Shown: positions 26,529-35,767, counted from the stretch's first letter. The stretch is 64,000 nucleotides of DNA from Corynebacterium aurimucosum ATCC 700975 (GCF_007672725.1 NZ_VDTC01000009.1:62001-126000), one strand, 5' to 3'. The notes: generated from the letters alone by a model not told the origin. Made by a program: numbers and translations.

Positions 26529-29500
26529 TTAGGACGTGCGGCGGGATGGGAAGCAGGCACACGTGATAGCCGCGACGCAGAGCAGCTGCACCAGAAGCGA
26601 GTCGCCGGCGTAGCCGTCCGTGGGCCAGGGGGCGCGGGCGAGCATCGCGCCCGCGGCCAGGGGCAGCGCGCCCGCCAGGTAGTCGGGGCGCAGCGTGGTC
26701 CAGCGAGTGATGGCCCACGCCGCGGCCGCGGCGGCAACACCGGGCAGGCCCGCGACGAGCGCCATCGTTGCCGCGATGAGCAGGCCTAAAAGGGCACGCG
26801 CCGAGGTAGACGAGTGGGTAGCAGGGCTGGACGAGGTGGTGTTGTGTGCCGTGTAAGCAGCGGAGGCGGCGGGGGAAGCGGAGTGAGGGCGCGGACCGCG
26901 GGCCATGAGGAGCAGGCACAGCGCGGTGGTCAGCGCGGCGAGCGCGCCGCCGAGGCCCAAGCCGACGCGATAGGCGCGGTCGGCAGCAAAAGACATGTGG
27001 AAGGTGCCGCCGGCACCGGCGGGAATGAGGAAGGCTTGCGTGTCGGCATCGATGGAGCGCGGCTCGAGGGGCAGTGGCCCCGCGCTGGAGGCCGGCGTCG
27101 AGTCCGGCGCTGAATCTTGTGCTGAACCTGGCGTCGAGACCGCGGCTGTGCTGGGGGAGCGCAGCTCGCCGCGCAGGCCCTCGTTGAAGGCACGGCCGGT
27201 GATGAGGAGGCGGTCGTGGTCGGCGGGCTCGATGGTCTCACCGGCAGCGAGCGGGGTATAGCCGTGGTCAGTGCCCGATGCGGCCGATGGGGCAGCGCCG
27301 GCTGCAGCTGAAGGACGGTCAGAGGAAGCGGGAAGGGGCGCGGGCAGGGAGGACGCGGTATCGGTCAGGGCCGCCCAATCGCCGGTGGTGCGCACGAGGT
27401 GCTGACCGGCGGGCAGGTTGAGGGTGGAGTTGGGGGCGTGGGGGGAGCCGTCGATAAGCACTGTCTTCTCGCCGGAGACCCGCACCGTCATATCGCGCGG
27501 GACGGTGAAAGAGCGGATGAGGATGTGTTCGTTGTCCTGCTGGAAGAGGAACTGTTCGGCATCCGGCGAGTTATCGGGCACGGTGACGATGCGCCGCGGG
27601 GTGGGCTGGTCCACGATGGAGGCCTCGGCAATCCCGGTGCGGCGCTGTGGCTCGATGCGGATGGTGGAGGCCTGCGCGCCGGGCACGCGGATATCGCGGG
27701 CGCGGTAGGCCTCCATGGTGACGGTGACCTTGGAGTCGCCGTTGTGGATGGTCACCTCAGTCGTGCCCGTGGTCATCAGCCGCAGCGTAGGCGAGGTCCA
27801 CGAAGACGCAGAATGCAGCTCTAACCAGCCGGAATCGCCGGGCGCTGGCCACCAGGCGGTGGAATTCTCTTCGTCGACGGCCGCGGTGAGAGAGCGCGCC
27901 GGGTTCGCGCCGCCGAAGGCGGAGGCATCTGCGGCAGACGATGACGCGGTGACGCGGCCATCGTGTTCCACCACTTGGGTCAGCGGGCCGGCAGAGGGAT
28001 AATCGCGCAGTCGGTTGCGCACCGTCGATGGGTCGCTAGAGGCCAACGGCGCGGACACTGGGCCGGAAAGCGTGCCGTAGTTGCGGTCACGCAAGGTGGG
28101 AGTATCGGTGACGATATCGGCGTTGGCGGAGACGAGCTCGTGGGGGCCTTCCAGGAGCGCGAGCGATTCCCCACCGCCCGCCACGCGCGGCGGGTCCGCA
28201 GGCGCCAGGTTCATGGAGAGGTCGGGGTCGAAGACGACGACGTCGACCTCCCCGAAGGTGTGGACCTTGCCTGGAATATGGGCCGAAGAACCAGAAATCA
28301 GGTCGTGGCGCACCGCGACTGCCCCGATGCCCAGGCGCTGCAAAACCACGGGTGCTGTGGCAGGGTCGCGGGAAATCTGCGCCATCGCACCGTCCAGGCC
28401 ACGGATAGCCTCGGGCGGTATGAGGGGAACGGCGTCACGGACGGCCCAGGGGACGTCGAGAAGCGGCTGCGCCGGCTCATCGCGCGTCCAGCCCCAGTCC
28501 TGGCGGGCAAAGGACGCCGGTGGGTAGATGAGCACGCGCGTATCCAGGCTGTTCATGAAGGAAGCGGCTTCCTGCCAATAGCCTGGCACCTCCTCGTACG
28601 CGCCCTTCGGCAGTAGCCTGCCCGCCCACGCCGGGGAGGTCGCGCCCATCACCACGAGGCACACCAAAAGGCCCGCTGCTTCACGACGCCCCATGCTCAA
28701 CGTCCGCGGAAGCCTCACCCGGGCAGCAATCGCGGCCACGCCGAGTACCAGCGGGAGGCGCACCAGCGGGTCGAACTTGTGCACGTTGCGCAGCGCGGCC
28801 AGCGGCCCATCAAGCGCGTCGAGGTACCACGCGGCATGCGTGCCGAGCACAGCCACGCCCACCAGCAGCATGAAGGCCCACTCGCGCGGCAGCCGGGCCA
28901 GACCCATGAGCCCTAGGGCAGCAACGCACACCGTGACGAGCACAAAGACCGGCTCGGTGGCCAGCTCGTTGCCGGCGACGCGTTCGGTATCCACAAACGG
29001 CGCCCAACTGGTGGTGCCGCGCAGGATTTCCGCCAGGTTGAGCCAGCGCGTGGTCACGCCGGCGGACTCAATGAATTCCGTAAAAGGCGGGGCATAGCGG
29101 CCCAGGATGAGCAGCGGGATAATCCACCACGCGGATACCGCAGCGCACCCGGCCAGCCACACCAGACCAGTCTTGCCTGCGCGCCGCCACAGCAGAATCA
29201 CACCCGCCGGTAGGCAAGCCGCCAGCGTGGCCGTGGCGTTGACCGCGCCCATGCACGCCACCGCCACCACCGAGGGCGCGGCATCCCGCCAGCACAGACG
29301 GCCCGGCCGCAGGAAAGGAAGCAGCACCCAGGGTGCCAGCATGACCGGCCAGGTCTCTGAGGAAATCGCACCCAGCGTGGTCAGCGTGCGCGGGGAGAGC
29401 GCATAGAGGAGGCTGCCCATCAGCGCGGCATAGCCCGGCGCGGCGGGAAGCACCGTGCGGACCACGCGGAAGAAGCCCAGAAAGCCCACGGCCAGGACCA

Positions 29501-29762
29501 AGAACCACCAGGCGCGCTGCGCTATCCAATCCGGAAGCGGATCCGCCAGCAAGAAGAACAAGCCCTGCGGGAAGAGGTAGCCATAGGCCTGGTTCTGCAG
29601 CTGGCCCAGCGTAAAAGTATCGGTATAGGCATGCAGGGCGCCGGCCAAAAACCTAGCCGGGTTGGCCACCAGATCATGCTTGGTATCGGCGGCGGTCAGC
29701 CCCCACGGCTGCACCAGAACCACGAGGGCTAAAAAGAAAAGCCCCCCGATGCGTGCGCGCAC
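26529..29762 (-). CDS. aftD: Arabinofuranosyltransferase AftD-like GT-C protein
   Basis: A 1077-aa membrane protein matching the AftD type (Rv0236c), which adds alpha-arabinofuranose to arabinogalactan and lipoarabinomannan from decaprenyl-phosphoarabinose. The first 400 residues hold about ten TM helices of a GT-C fold. A long external region follows with carbohydrate-binding-like beta segments (residues 560-860), and the C-terminal 170 residues return to the membrane. It is shorter than mycobacterial AftD (about 1400 aa). The start is GTG 29762, one base after the stop of the small DUF2613 gene, the same pairing as Rv0236A with Rv0236c. No residue-level catalytic claim is made. Confidence 0.82.
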   Translation of the reverse strand: MRARIGGLFFLALVVLVQPWGLTAADTKHDLVANPARFLAGALHAYTDTFTLGQLQNQAYGYLFPQGLFFLLADPLPDWIAQRAWWFLVLAVGFLGFFRVVRTVLPAAPGYAALMGSLLYALSPRTLTTLGAISSETWPVMLAPWVLLPFLRPGRLCWRDAAPSVVAVACMGAVNATATLAACLPAGVILLWRRAGKTGLVWLAGCAAVSAWWIIPLLILGRYAPPFTEFIESAGVTTRWLNLAEILRGTTSWAPFVDTERVAGNELATEPVFVLVTVCVAALGLMGLARLPREWAFMLLVGVAVLGTHAAWYLDALDGPLAALRNVHKFDPLVRLPLVLGVAAIAARVRLPRTLSMGRREAAGLLVCLVVMGATSPAWAGRLLPKGAYEEVPGYWQEAASFMNSLDTRVLIYPPASFARQDWGWTRDEPAQPLLDVPWAVRDAVPLIPPEAIRGLDGAMAQISRDPATAPVVLQRLGIGAVAVRHDLISGSSAHIPGKVHTFGEVDVVVFDPDLSMNLAPADPPRVAGGGESLALLEGPHELVSANADIVTDTPTLRDRNYGTLSGPVSAPLASSDPSTVRNRLRDYPSAGPLTQVVEHDGRVTASSSAADASAFGGANPARSLTAAVDEENSTAWWPAPGDSGWLELHSASSWTSPTLRLMTTGTTEVTIHNGDSKVTVTMEAYRARDIRVPGAQASTIRIEPQRRTGIAEASIVDQPTPRRIVTVPDNSPDAEQFLFQQDNEHILIRSFTVPRDMTVRVSGEKTVLIDGSPHAPNSTLNLPAGQHLVRTTGDWAALTDTASSLPAPLPASSDRPSAAAGAAPSAASGTDHGYTPLAAGETIEPADHDRLLITGRAFNEGLRGELRSPSTAAVSTPGSAQDSAPDSTPASSAGPLPLEPRSIDADTQAFLIPAGAGGTFHMSFAADRAYRVGLGLGGALAALTTALCLLLMARGPRPHSASPAASAAYTAHNTTSSSPATHSSTSARALLGLLIAATMALVAGLPGVAAAAAAWAITRWTTLRPDYLAGALPLAAGAMLARAPWPTDGYAGDSLLVQLLCVAAITCACFPSRRTS

Positions 29763-29763
29763 G

Positions 29764-29961
29764 CTACTCGCGGGAGCCGTACTCCGGCCCGCCCATCACG
29801 GCGTCGGAGGCCTTGACGGAATTATCGTTTGGAACGGCATCTGCCTGCGAGAACTGCGCGATGCCCAGGATGGTCACGACCCCCAGCGCTACGCCAACGA
29901 CCGCGCTGCCCAGGGCTGGGCCCAGGGTGCGCTTGTTGAGTGAATCGCTGTCGAATGCCAT
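29764..29961 (-). CDS. DUF2613 small membrane protein (Rv0236A type)
   Basis: A 65-aa protein with one hydrophobic helix (LGSAVVGVALGVVTILGIAQ) and a short outer tail ending DAVMGGPEYGSRE. Family, size and position directly before aftD match M. tuberculosis Rv0236A. It is translationally coupled to aftD (stop 29764, GTG 29762). A role as an accessory subunit or stabiliser of AftD is a reasonable inference from the conserved pairing. The start ATG 29961 is the only sensible one. Confidence 0.85.
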   Translation of the reverse strand: MAFDSDSLNKRTLGPALGSAVVGVALGVVTILGIAQFSQADAVPNDNSVKASDAVMGGPEYGSRE

Positions 29962-29993
29962 GGCGCCAGATTCTAGCAGCTCGGTACTACCTT

Positions 29994-30497
29994 TTAGGAG
30001 TGGCTCTCCGCGGCGTCGTCCTCCTCATCGTTCTCCGGCGGAACGATGAAGACCGGCAGGCCCGCGTTGCGCACGATGTACTCCGCGGTGGAGTTATTCC
30101 ACAGCGAGCGGAAGCCGGTAAGCGCGCGGGTGCCGGTGACGATGACGTCGATGTCGAGTTCGTGGGCGGCGTCGACAATCGCGCTCTGAATCGTCGTCAC
30201 CGATTCCACCAGGTGGGCATGGCCGCGCAGGCCGAGGGACTCGGCCTTGGCAATACCGCGGTGGCAGATGGCGAGGGCCTCCTCGTAGGCCGGGTCATCC
30301 TCCACGCTGTCCGGTGAGACCGTGGACTGGTGCAGCCCGGTGCGGCTGACCGCGCGGGCGGCCTGGCGCGCGGACGGTTCCCAGGCGGTGAGGATTTCGA
30401 CATCGGTGGGGCGCAGCAGCCGCGCGGCGTATTCGAGGGCGCGGTCGGCGCGGTCGGAGCCGTCATAGGCAATGAGCATGGTCTCTCCGTTTTTCAT
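29994..30497 (-). CDS. Universal stress protein (UspA family)
   Basis: A 167-aa single-domain Usp with the N-terminal strand LIAYDGSDRADRALEYAA and C-terminal FIVPPEN. The usual ATP-binding loop G2xG9xG(S/T) is degenerate here (GTRALTGFRSLWNNST), so it may not bind ATP. Two starts are possible: ATG 30497 or ATG 30479, the latter with GGAGAG just upstream. It is divergent from the NagZ-like gene across a 14-base palindrome. Likely cytosolic and stress-induced; partner unknown. Confidence 0.87.
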   Translation of the reverse strand: MKNGETMLIAYDGSDRADRALEYAARLLRPTDVEILTAWEPSARQAARAVSRTGLHQSTVSPDSVEDDPAYEEALAICHRGIAKAESLGLRGHAHLVESVTTIQSAIVDAAHELDIDVIVTGTRALTGFRSLWNNSTAEYIVRNAGLPVFIVPPENDEEDDAAESHS

Positions 30498-30508
30498 GTG
30501 ACCATCCT

Positions 30509-30522
30509 AACAACCGGTTGTT
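30509..30522. promoter_or_regulatory. Perfect 14-base palindrome between usp and nagZ
   Basis: AACAACCGGTTGTT is a perfect palindrome in the 58-base gap between two divergent start codons. The position suggests an operator that controls both genes. The regulator is not known. Confidence 0.5.
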
Positions 30523-30555
30523 GCCCGCGCGGGTGCTTCAGGCACACTGGTGTGC

Positions 30556-31617
30556 ATGAAAAAAGTAATGCCCGCCCTCCTGTTGAGCGCAACCTGCGCG
30601 CTGAGCGCGTGCAGTACGGAGCCTGAGCTTTCCGACGCCCCGCCTGCCGAATCCAGCGCCGCGGCCCCGAGCGCCGCGTCGGGCGACGCGACACCACAGG
30701 AAGCCGCGCCCGAGGATGTCCGCGCCCGTGCCGCCGCCAAGCTCATGCCGCCTGCGCTGAACTATGACGATGCGCGCGCGAAGCTGGAGGCCGGCGTGGG
30801 TGGACTCTTCATCCCGAGCTGGGCCGACCCGGAGCTGCTGAGCGATGGCCCGCGGGGAGTGAACGCCCTGCGCGAGGAGATGGGCCGCGACTTCGAGGTC
30901 TCCATCGACTTCGAGGGCGGGCGTGTGCAGCGCTTCTCCGAAATCTTGGGCGACTACCCCTCCCCGCAGGCCATGGCGGAAGGCCATAGCCCGGAGGAGG
31001 TCGAGGCCCTGGCCACGGAGATTGGACAGAGCCTGCGTTCCCACGGCGTGACGGTGGACTTCGCCCCCGTGCTCGATGTGGATGGGGGAGACCTGGAGGT
31101 CGTCGGCGACCGCGCCTTCTCCACCGACCCACAGGCCGCCGGCGAGTATGGCGCGGCCTTTGCCCGCGGGCTGCAGGCCGCCGGTGTGAAGGCCGTGTTC
31201 AAGCACTTCCCCGGCCACGGGCGCGCCTCCGGGGACACGCACTTGGGGGAGGCGGTGACCCCGCCGCTAGAGGAGCTCTCTGGTCACGAGTTCGTGCCTT
31301 TCCACACGGCAATCCCGCAAGCCCCCGAGGCGGCCCTCATGATGGGGCACCTCGTGGTACCAGGCCTCGGCGATGAGCCCGCCTCCCTCAACCCGCGGGC
31401 CTACCAGCTGGCCCGCGAGGAACTCGGCTTCGAGGGCACCATTTACACCGATGACCTGGGAGGAATGGCCTCCATCTCGGAGAATTTCAGCGTGCCGGAG
31501 GCCGTGGCCGCAGCCCTTGCCGCAGGTGCCGATATGCCGCTGTGGTCCACCGACGATGACATCAACGCGGTCATCGACGCGGCCGCCGAAGTCGTGGCCC
31601 AGCAAGAGGGCGACTAG
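30556..31617 (+). CDS. nagZ: Glycoside hydrolase family 3 lipoprotein, NagZ-like
   Basis: A 353-aa lipoprotein (lipobox LSAC near residue 18) with a GH3 beta-N-acetylglucosaminidase domain. It has the NagZ signature KHFPGHGRASGDTHL carrying the acid/base His-Asp pair, DFEGGRVQR in the substrate site (usually DQEGGRVQR), and the nucleophile in TDDLGGMAS. It probably trims GlcNAc from muropeptides or glycoconjugates outside the membrane. Start is ATG 30556 rather than GTG 30550. It is followed closely by the VanW gene, suggesting a cell-wall unit. Confidence 0.88.
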   Translation: MKKVMPALLLSATCALSACSTEPELSDAPPAESSAAAPSAASGDATPQEAAPEDVRARAAAKLMPPALNYDDARAKLEAGVGGLFIPSWADPELLSDGPRGVNALREEMGRDFEVSIDFEGGRVQRFSEILGDYPSPQAMAEGHSPEEVEALATEIGQSLRSHGVTVDFAPVLDVDGGDLEVVGDRAFSTDPQAAGEYGAAFARGLQAAGVKAVFKHFPGHGRASGDTHLGEAVTPPLEELSGHEFVPFHTAIPQAPEAALMMGHLVVPGLGDEPASLNPRAYQLAREELGFEGTIYTDDLGGMASISENFSVPEAVAAALAAGADMPLWSTDDDINAVIDAAAEVVAQQEGD

Positions 31618-31651
31618 TAAAAACCAGCTGGCAGCCGTTAATCTCGTACAC

Positions 31652-33343
31652 GTGAAAAAGGCAATCGGACACAGCCAACAGCGGCGCAAGGGGCTCCACG
31701 TGGCCCTTGGCGTGCTCGTTGGACTTCTACTCATCGCCGGCATCGCCTACGCGTGGGACGTCATGGCTAACCAGCACAAGGTCCCGCGCGCGACGTCGGT
31801 CGGCGGCGTGGACATCTCCCGCATGGAGCGCACCGCTGCGGTGGAGAAGCTGGAGCAGGAACTCGGGGACGTCGCGGCCCAGCCCGTGGATATCCGCGCC
31901 GGGGAGAAAAGCTCGCAGCTTATCCCCCAAGACTCCGGCCTAAGCCTGAATTATCAGAAAGCCGTCGACGGCATTCCCGACGCTTCCCTGAACCCCCTCT
32001 CGCGCCTGTACAGCTTCATTAAGCCCACCCAGGAAATCCCTGTGGCTGTGGACATCGATGAGAACCAGCTCTCCGGCCAACTCGAGCGCGTGGGCAACGA
32101 GCTGAAGATCGAGCCGGAAGACGGAAACTTGGAGCTTATCGACGGCTCCCTCAAAGAGACCAAACCCAAGCTCGGCCAGGCGGTGGAAGAGGGAGTGCTG
32201 CACGAGGGCGTCGTGAAGCACTGGCTCGACCCCGAGGGCGTCGACGTCGAGCCGATGGTGGTGGAGCCTCAGATTAATGATGAGGCGATTGAGGCCATGC
32301 GCACCGGGGATGCCGCCCGCGCGCTGGATAACCCGCTCACGCTGAAGGGCGAGAACAACACCACCGGCACCTTACGCAAGCCGGAGATTTCCCAGTTCGT
32401 CTCCATCGCCGCGGAGGATGGCGAGCTACGCCTCAAGGTGGATAAGAACCGCGCCCGTGAGCTTTTCCAAGAGCGCATGCAAGGCTCCGAGGTGCCCGGC
32501 ACCAACGCCAAAATTTCCTTCAGCGGCAACGACAAGCAGATCACGCCCTCGGTGGATGGCTCCATCATCGACTGGGAGAAGACCCTCGAGGGCTTCGAGG
32601 ACCGTGTGAGCAGCGAGGACGACCGCGAATGGGATGCCGATTACAAGCCGGACCCCGCAGACTTCACCACGGAAATGGCAGAGAAGGCCACCTTCGATGA
32701 GACCGTGTCCGAGTTTTCTACCGGCGGTTTCTCCGGGGCCTCCGGCACCAATATCCGCCTGGTGGCCCAGGAGGTCAACGGTGCCGTGGTCAACCCGGGT
32801 GAGACCTTCTCCCTCAACGGCTACACCGGCCCGCGCGGTACCGCGCAGGGCTATGTGGAATCCGGCATCATCATCGACGGCCACGCGGGCAAGGCCGTGG
32901 GCGGCGGCATCTCTCAGTTCGCCACCACCTTGTACAACGCGGCCTACTTCGCCGGCATGGAGGACGTGGCACACACCCCGCACTCCTATTACATTTCGCG
33001 CTACCCGGCTGGCCGCGAGGCCACCGTGTACGAAGGCGCAATTGACCTGCAGTTTAAGAACACCTCCAACCACCCGGTGCGCATCGAAACCAGCTTTGGT
33101 GACGAGATCACCGTGCGCTTCAAGGGCGTGAAGACGGTTGAGGTCGAGTCCATCAACAACGGCCGCTGGGCCAAGACCGAGCCGCAGCGCAAGTCGGTGA
33201 GCGAGGACTGCTCGCCGTCGTCTGGCACGCCGGGCTTCACCACCTCGGATACCCGCGTGATCAAGGACCTCTCCGGCAAGGAAATCTCCCGGGAGACCAC
33301 CACCACGGTCTATGACCCGCAGCCCATCGTTACCTGCGGTTAA
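31652..33343 (+). CDS. VanW-domain membrane-anchored cell-wall protein
   Basis: A 563-aa protein with one N-terminal TM helix (LHVALGVLVGLLLIAGIAYAW) and an external part. The part starts with YoaR/peptidoglycan-binding-4-like repeats (VGGVDISRM, and again around residues 190-330). The C-terminal VanW domain shows NPGETFSLNG, GGGISQFATTLYNA and ATVYEGAIDLQFKN. VanW proteins are linked to glycopeptide clusters and cell-wall modification but their reaction is unknown. The GTG at 31652 begins the basic N-terminus (KKAIGHSQQRRK) and is preferred to the longer upstream frame, which is a shadow of nagZ. The next gene follows after 3 bases. Confidence 0.85.
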   Translation: MKKAIGHSQQRRKGLHVALGVLVGLLLIAGIAYAWDVMANQHKVPRATSVGGVDISRMERTAAVEKLEQELGDVAAQPVDIRAGEKSSQLIPQDSGLSLNYQKAVDGIPDASLNPLSRLYSFIKPTQEIPVAVDIDENQLSGQLERVGNELKIEPEDGNLELIDGSLKETKPKLGQAVEEGVLHEGVVKHWLDPEGVDVEPMVVEPQINDEAIEAMRTGDAARALDNPLTLKGENNTTGTLRKPEISQFVSIAAEDGELRLKVDKNRARELFQERMQGSEVPGTNAKISFSGNDKQITPSVDGSIIDWEKTLEGFEDRVSSEDDREWDADYKPDPADFTTEMAEKATFDETVSEFSTGGFSGASGTNIRLVAQEVNGAVVNPGETFSLNGYTGPRGTAQGYVESGIIIDGHAGKAVGGGISQFATTLYNAAYFAGMEDVAHTPHSYYISRYPAGREATVYEGAIDLQFKNTSNHPVRIETSFGDEITVRFKGVKTVEVESINNGRWAKTEPQRKSVSEDCSPSSGTPGFTTSDTRVIKDLSGKEISRETTTTVYDPQPIVTCG

Positions 33344-33346
33344 GCC

Positions 33347-35131
33347 ATGACCCGGCCGATGCACACCGCGGTGAAGGACCCGGCGGACGTCGATCAGCTG
33401 GCCCAGCACCCAGTGAAGTTTGGTCGCGTCGCCGGCCTTTTCGCAGCCCACCGCGGCACGCTGCTTGTGGTGGTAGCGCTCATCATCGCGACGTCTGGGC
33501 TGACGGTGGTGCAGCCTTTCTTGGTGCGCCGCACCGTGGACGAGGCCATTCCCAACCACGACACCGCACTGCTGTTGTGGCTGGTGGGCGGCATGCTGGC
33601 CATCACCGTGGTCTCCCAGGCCATCGGCGTTATCCAGTCCTTTCTGTCGGCGCGGGTGGGGCACACCATCATGCACGAGCTGCGCACGCAGGTCTTTGCC
33701 AACCTGCAGCGCCAATCGCTGCAGTTCTTTACCAACAACCGCGGCGGCGAGATTCAATCCCGCCTGACCAATGACATCGCGGCGATGCGCGGCATGGTGA
33801 CCACCACGGCGACATCCGTGGCCAGCAACCTCACCATGACGGTGGCCACCCTGGTGGCGATGGTGGCGCTCTCACCAACTCTCTCGCTGTTGTCCCTGGT
33901 GGTGCTGCCACCCGCCGTGTGGCTCACCCGCCGCGCCGCCGTTCTGCGCCGCAGCCTTATGGAGAAAAACAGCCAAGCCCAGGCGGAACTCCAACAGACC
34001 ATTTCGGAGAACCTGTCCGTCTCCGGCATGCGCCTGGCCACCACGTTGGGCGCGCAGGAGCGGGTCTATTCGAGCTTCTCGGCCACCTCGCGTTCCCTCA
34101 TCCGCTTGGAGCTCGAATCCCAGCTGGCCGGGCGCTGGCGCATGGCGCTGACCCAAATCATCTTCGGCGTGATGCCAGCCCTGATTTATCTCGTGGCCGG
34201 CCTGCGCCCGGGCATAACCATCGGCACCCTCATCGCGTTTAGCACCCTGCAGACCCAAGTCTTCCGCCCGATTACCGGCCTGCTCAACGTGGGCGCGCAG
34301 TGGGTAGCGTCGATGGCGCTGTTCAGCCGCATCTTCGAGTACCTGGACTTGGAGCCCGAACTCACGGAGACCACCCAGCCCGCCCAGCTTGCCGACGCCT
34401 CCCTCACCCTCCACAACGTCTCCTACCGCTACCCCGGCACCGACACCGACGCGCTTTCCGACGTCTCCCTTTCCATCCCCGCCCATACCACCACCGCCCT
34501 GGTGGGGCATACCGGTTCCGGCAAGTCCACCGTCGCTGCACTTATGGCGCGCTTGGCTGACCCGACCACCGGCTCCGTGCGCCTGGGCGGAGTCGACCTG
34601 CGTGACATTCCGCCGGAGCAGCGCGCGGAGGTTATTGGCGTGGTCTCCCAAGAGACCTACTTGATCCACTGCACGGTGCGGGAGAACCTCCTCTTCGCGC
34701 AGCCGGAGGCGAGTGAAGAACAGATGTGGGCGGCCCTGCACTCCGCCCGCGTGGACGAGGTCATCGCCGCGCTTCCCGAGGGACTCGATACTCTCGTAGG
34801 CTCGCGCGGCTACCGTTTCTCCGGCGGTGAGCAGCAGCGCCTCTCGCTTGCCCGCACGCTGCTGCGCCGACCGCAGGTGCTCATCCTGGATGAGGCCACC
34901 TCGGCCCTGGACAACGAAACGGAGCGCGCTATCCAGGAAGCAGTGCTTGGTGCGGACGCCACCCGCCTGGTCATCGCGCACCGCCTGTCCACCATCCGCG
35001 ATGCCGACCAGATCGTCGTCCTCGACGCCGGCCGCGTGGCCGAGCGCGGCACCCACGCTGAGCTGCTGGCCCGCGACGGCGCTTATGCGGCGCTCCTTCG
35101 TGCCGCGAAAACTACTGGTGATCGTTCTTAG
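33347..35131 (+). CDS. ABC transporter, fused permease and ATPase
   Basis: A 594-aa half transporter: six-helix exporter domain (residues 25-320) then an ATPase. The ATPase has Walker A GHTGSGKST, signature FSGGEQQRLSLAR, Walker B VLILDEATSAL and switch His in IAHRLSTI. All catalytic residues are present, so a homodimer can work. ATG 33347 follows the VanW stop by 3 bases, which implies coupling; the exported substrate is unknown but the pairing suggests a cell-wall precursor or peptide. It is the last gene before the pilus island. Confidence 0.9.
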   Translation: MTRPMHTAVKDPADVDQLAQHPVKFGRVAGLFAAHRGTLLVVVALIIATSGLTVVQPFLVRRTVDEAIPNHDTALLLWLVGGMLAITVVSQAIGVIQSFLSARVGHTIMHELRTQVFANLQRQSLQFFTNNRGGEIQSRLTNDIAAMRGMVTTTATSVASNLTMTVATLVAMVALSPTLSLLSLVVLPPAVWLTRRAAVLRRSLMEKNSQAQAELQQTISENLSVSGMRLATTLGAQERVYSSFSATSRSLIRLELESQLAGRWRMALTQIIFGVMPALIYLVAGLRPGITIGTLIAFSTLQTQVFRPITGLLNVGAQWVASMALFSRIFEYLDLEPELTETTQPAQLADASLTLHNVSYRYPGTDTDALSDVSLSIPAHTTTALVGHTGSGKSTVAALMARLADPTTGSVRLGGVDLRDIPPEQRAEVIGVVSQETYLIHCTVRENLLFAQPEASEEQMWAALHSARVDEVIAALPEGLDTLVGSRGYRFSGGEQQRLSLARTLLRRPQVLILDEATSALDNETERAIQEAVLGADATRLVIAHRLSTIRDADQIVVLDAGRVAERGTHAELLARDGAYAALLRAAKTTGDRS

Positions 35132-35379
35132 AGAGCCCCGCCAAGAAACCTAGGGATGTTAGCTTTCTATCTGGAGTTTGTTAAAGACCGAGAAAATATA
35201 TGGCTTCGGGATTGTCCTGAGGTACCTTCTTGCCGCGCCCCAGTGGTTGCCCATGAAGATTCACGTCTACCTGGCGATATTGACAGTGTTAATGGTTGTG
35301 CTGGTGGTTGCATGGCGCTCTTGGTAAGCGTTTCGCAGTGAGATAGTTGCCACCAATGTGCCTGGGCAAGGCTGCTAGA

Positions 35380-35395
35380 GCCCCCGTAAGGGGGC
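35380..35395 (+). terminator. Small G/C hairpin downstream of the ABC transporter gene
   Basis: GCCCCC-GTAA-GGGGGC forms a 6-bp stem with a tetraloop 248 bases after the ABC transporter stop. No T-run follows, so its terminator role is uncertain. Confidence 0.4.
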
Positions 35396-35474
35396 GGTGA
35401 GGTCGATATCACTCAAAGTGGAATGGCAGCTACCAATACCGCAGTTTAACTGCGAATATAATTATTATCTGCGC

Positions 35475-35485
35475 GGGGGGGGGGG
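35475..35485 (+). repeat. Poly-G tract (11 G) upstream of the major pilin
   Basis: Eleven consecutive G lie 283 bases before the pilin GTG. Homopolymeric G tracts of this length slip during replication and drive phase variation of pili in other bacteria, including actinobacterial Bifidobacterium. Here it is outside the pilin frame, so any effect would be on transcription or a leader. Confidence 0.8.
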
Positions 35486-35767
35486 CGATTACTTGAGAGG
35501 GCTAGCTGGTTTTATGGGAAGCGGGCATTTGTTCGATATCGCATTTCTTCTTCTAGGTATAGGGTCTAGCTATGTAATCCACAGGCTACCGTTACTTAGG
35601 CTAGGGGCCCGGGTAGGTGCCTTACCTTCTTGGGGACGTCGCTCTATGTGGGTGAAAGACTCTTAGCGATGGGCCGGGCCATGGTGTGTAAACCGTGTGG
35701 AGTGGATTGCGTACAGCTGATGAGGCGCGGTGTCTCATTACACAACTCATGTAAAGGACCTGTTTCC

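Larger units (their letters stand above)
35132..35767. other. Long AT-richer leader region ahead of the pilus genes
   Basis: This 636-base stretch has no recognisable gene. It holds a hairpin at 35380-35395, the poly-G tract at 35475-35485, two copies of TCGATATC (about 35403 and 35532) and the ribosome site of the major pilin (AAAGGA at 35753-35758). Its base use is more AT-rich than the flanks. Promoter elements could not be fixed with confidence. Confidence 0.6.

Noticed and set aside
35397-35666. 89-aa frame crossing the poly-G tract
   Set aside because: No ribosome site and no recognised family. It was considered as a phase-variable gene but support is too weak to call.
35630-35767. N-terminal extension of the major pilin
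   Set aside because: The signal peptide starts at GTG 35768, which has a good ribosome site; the extension has none.
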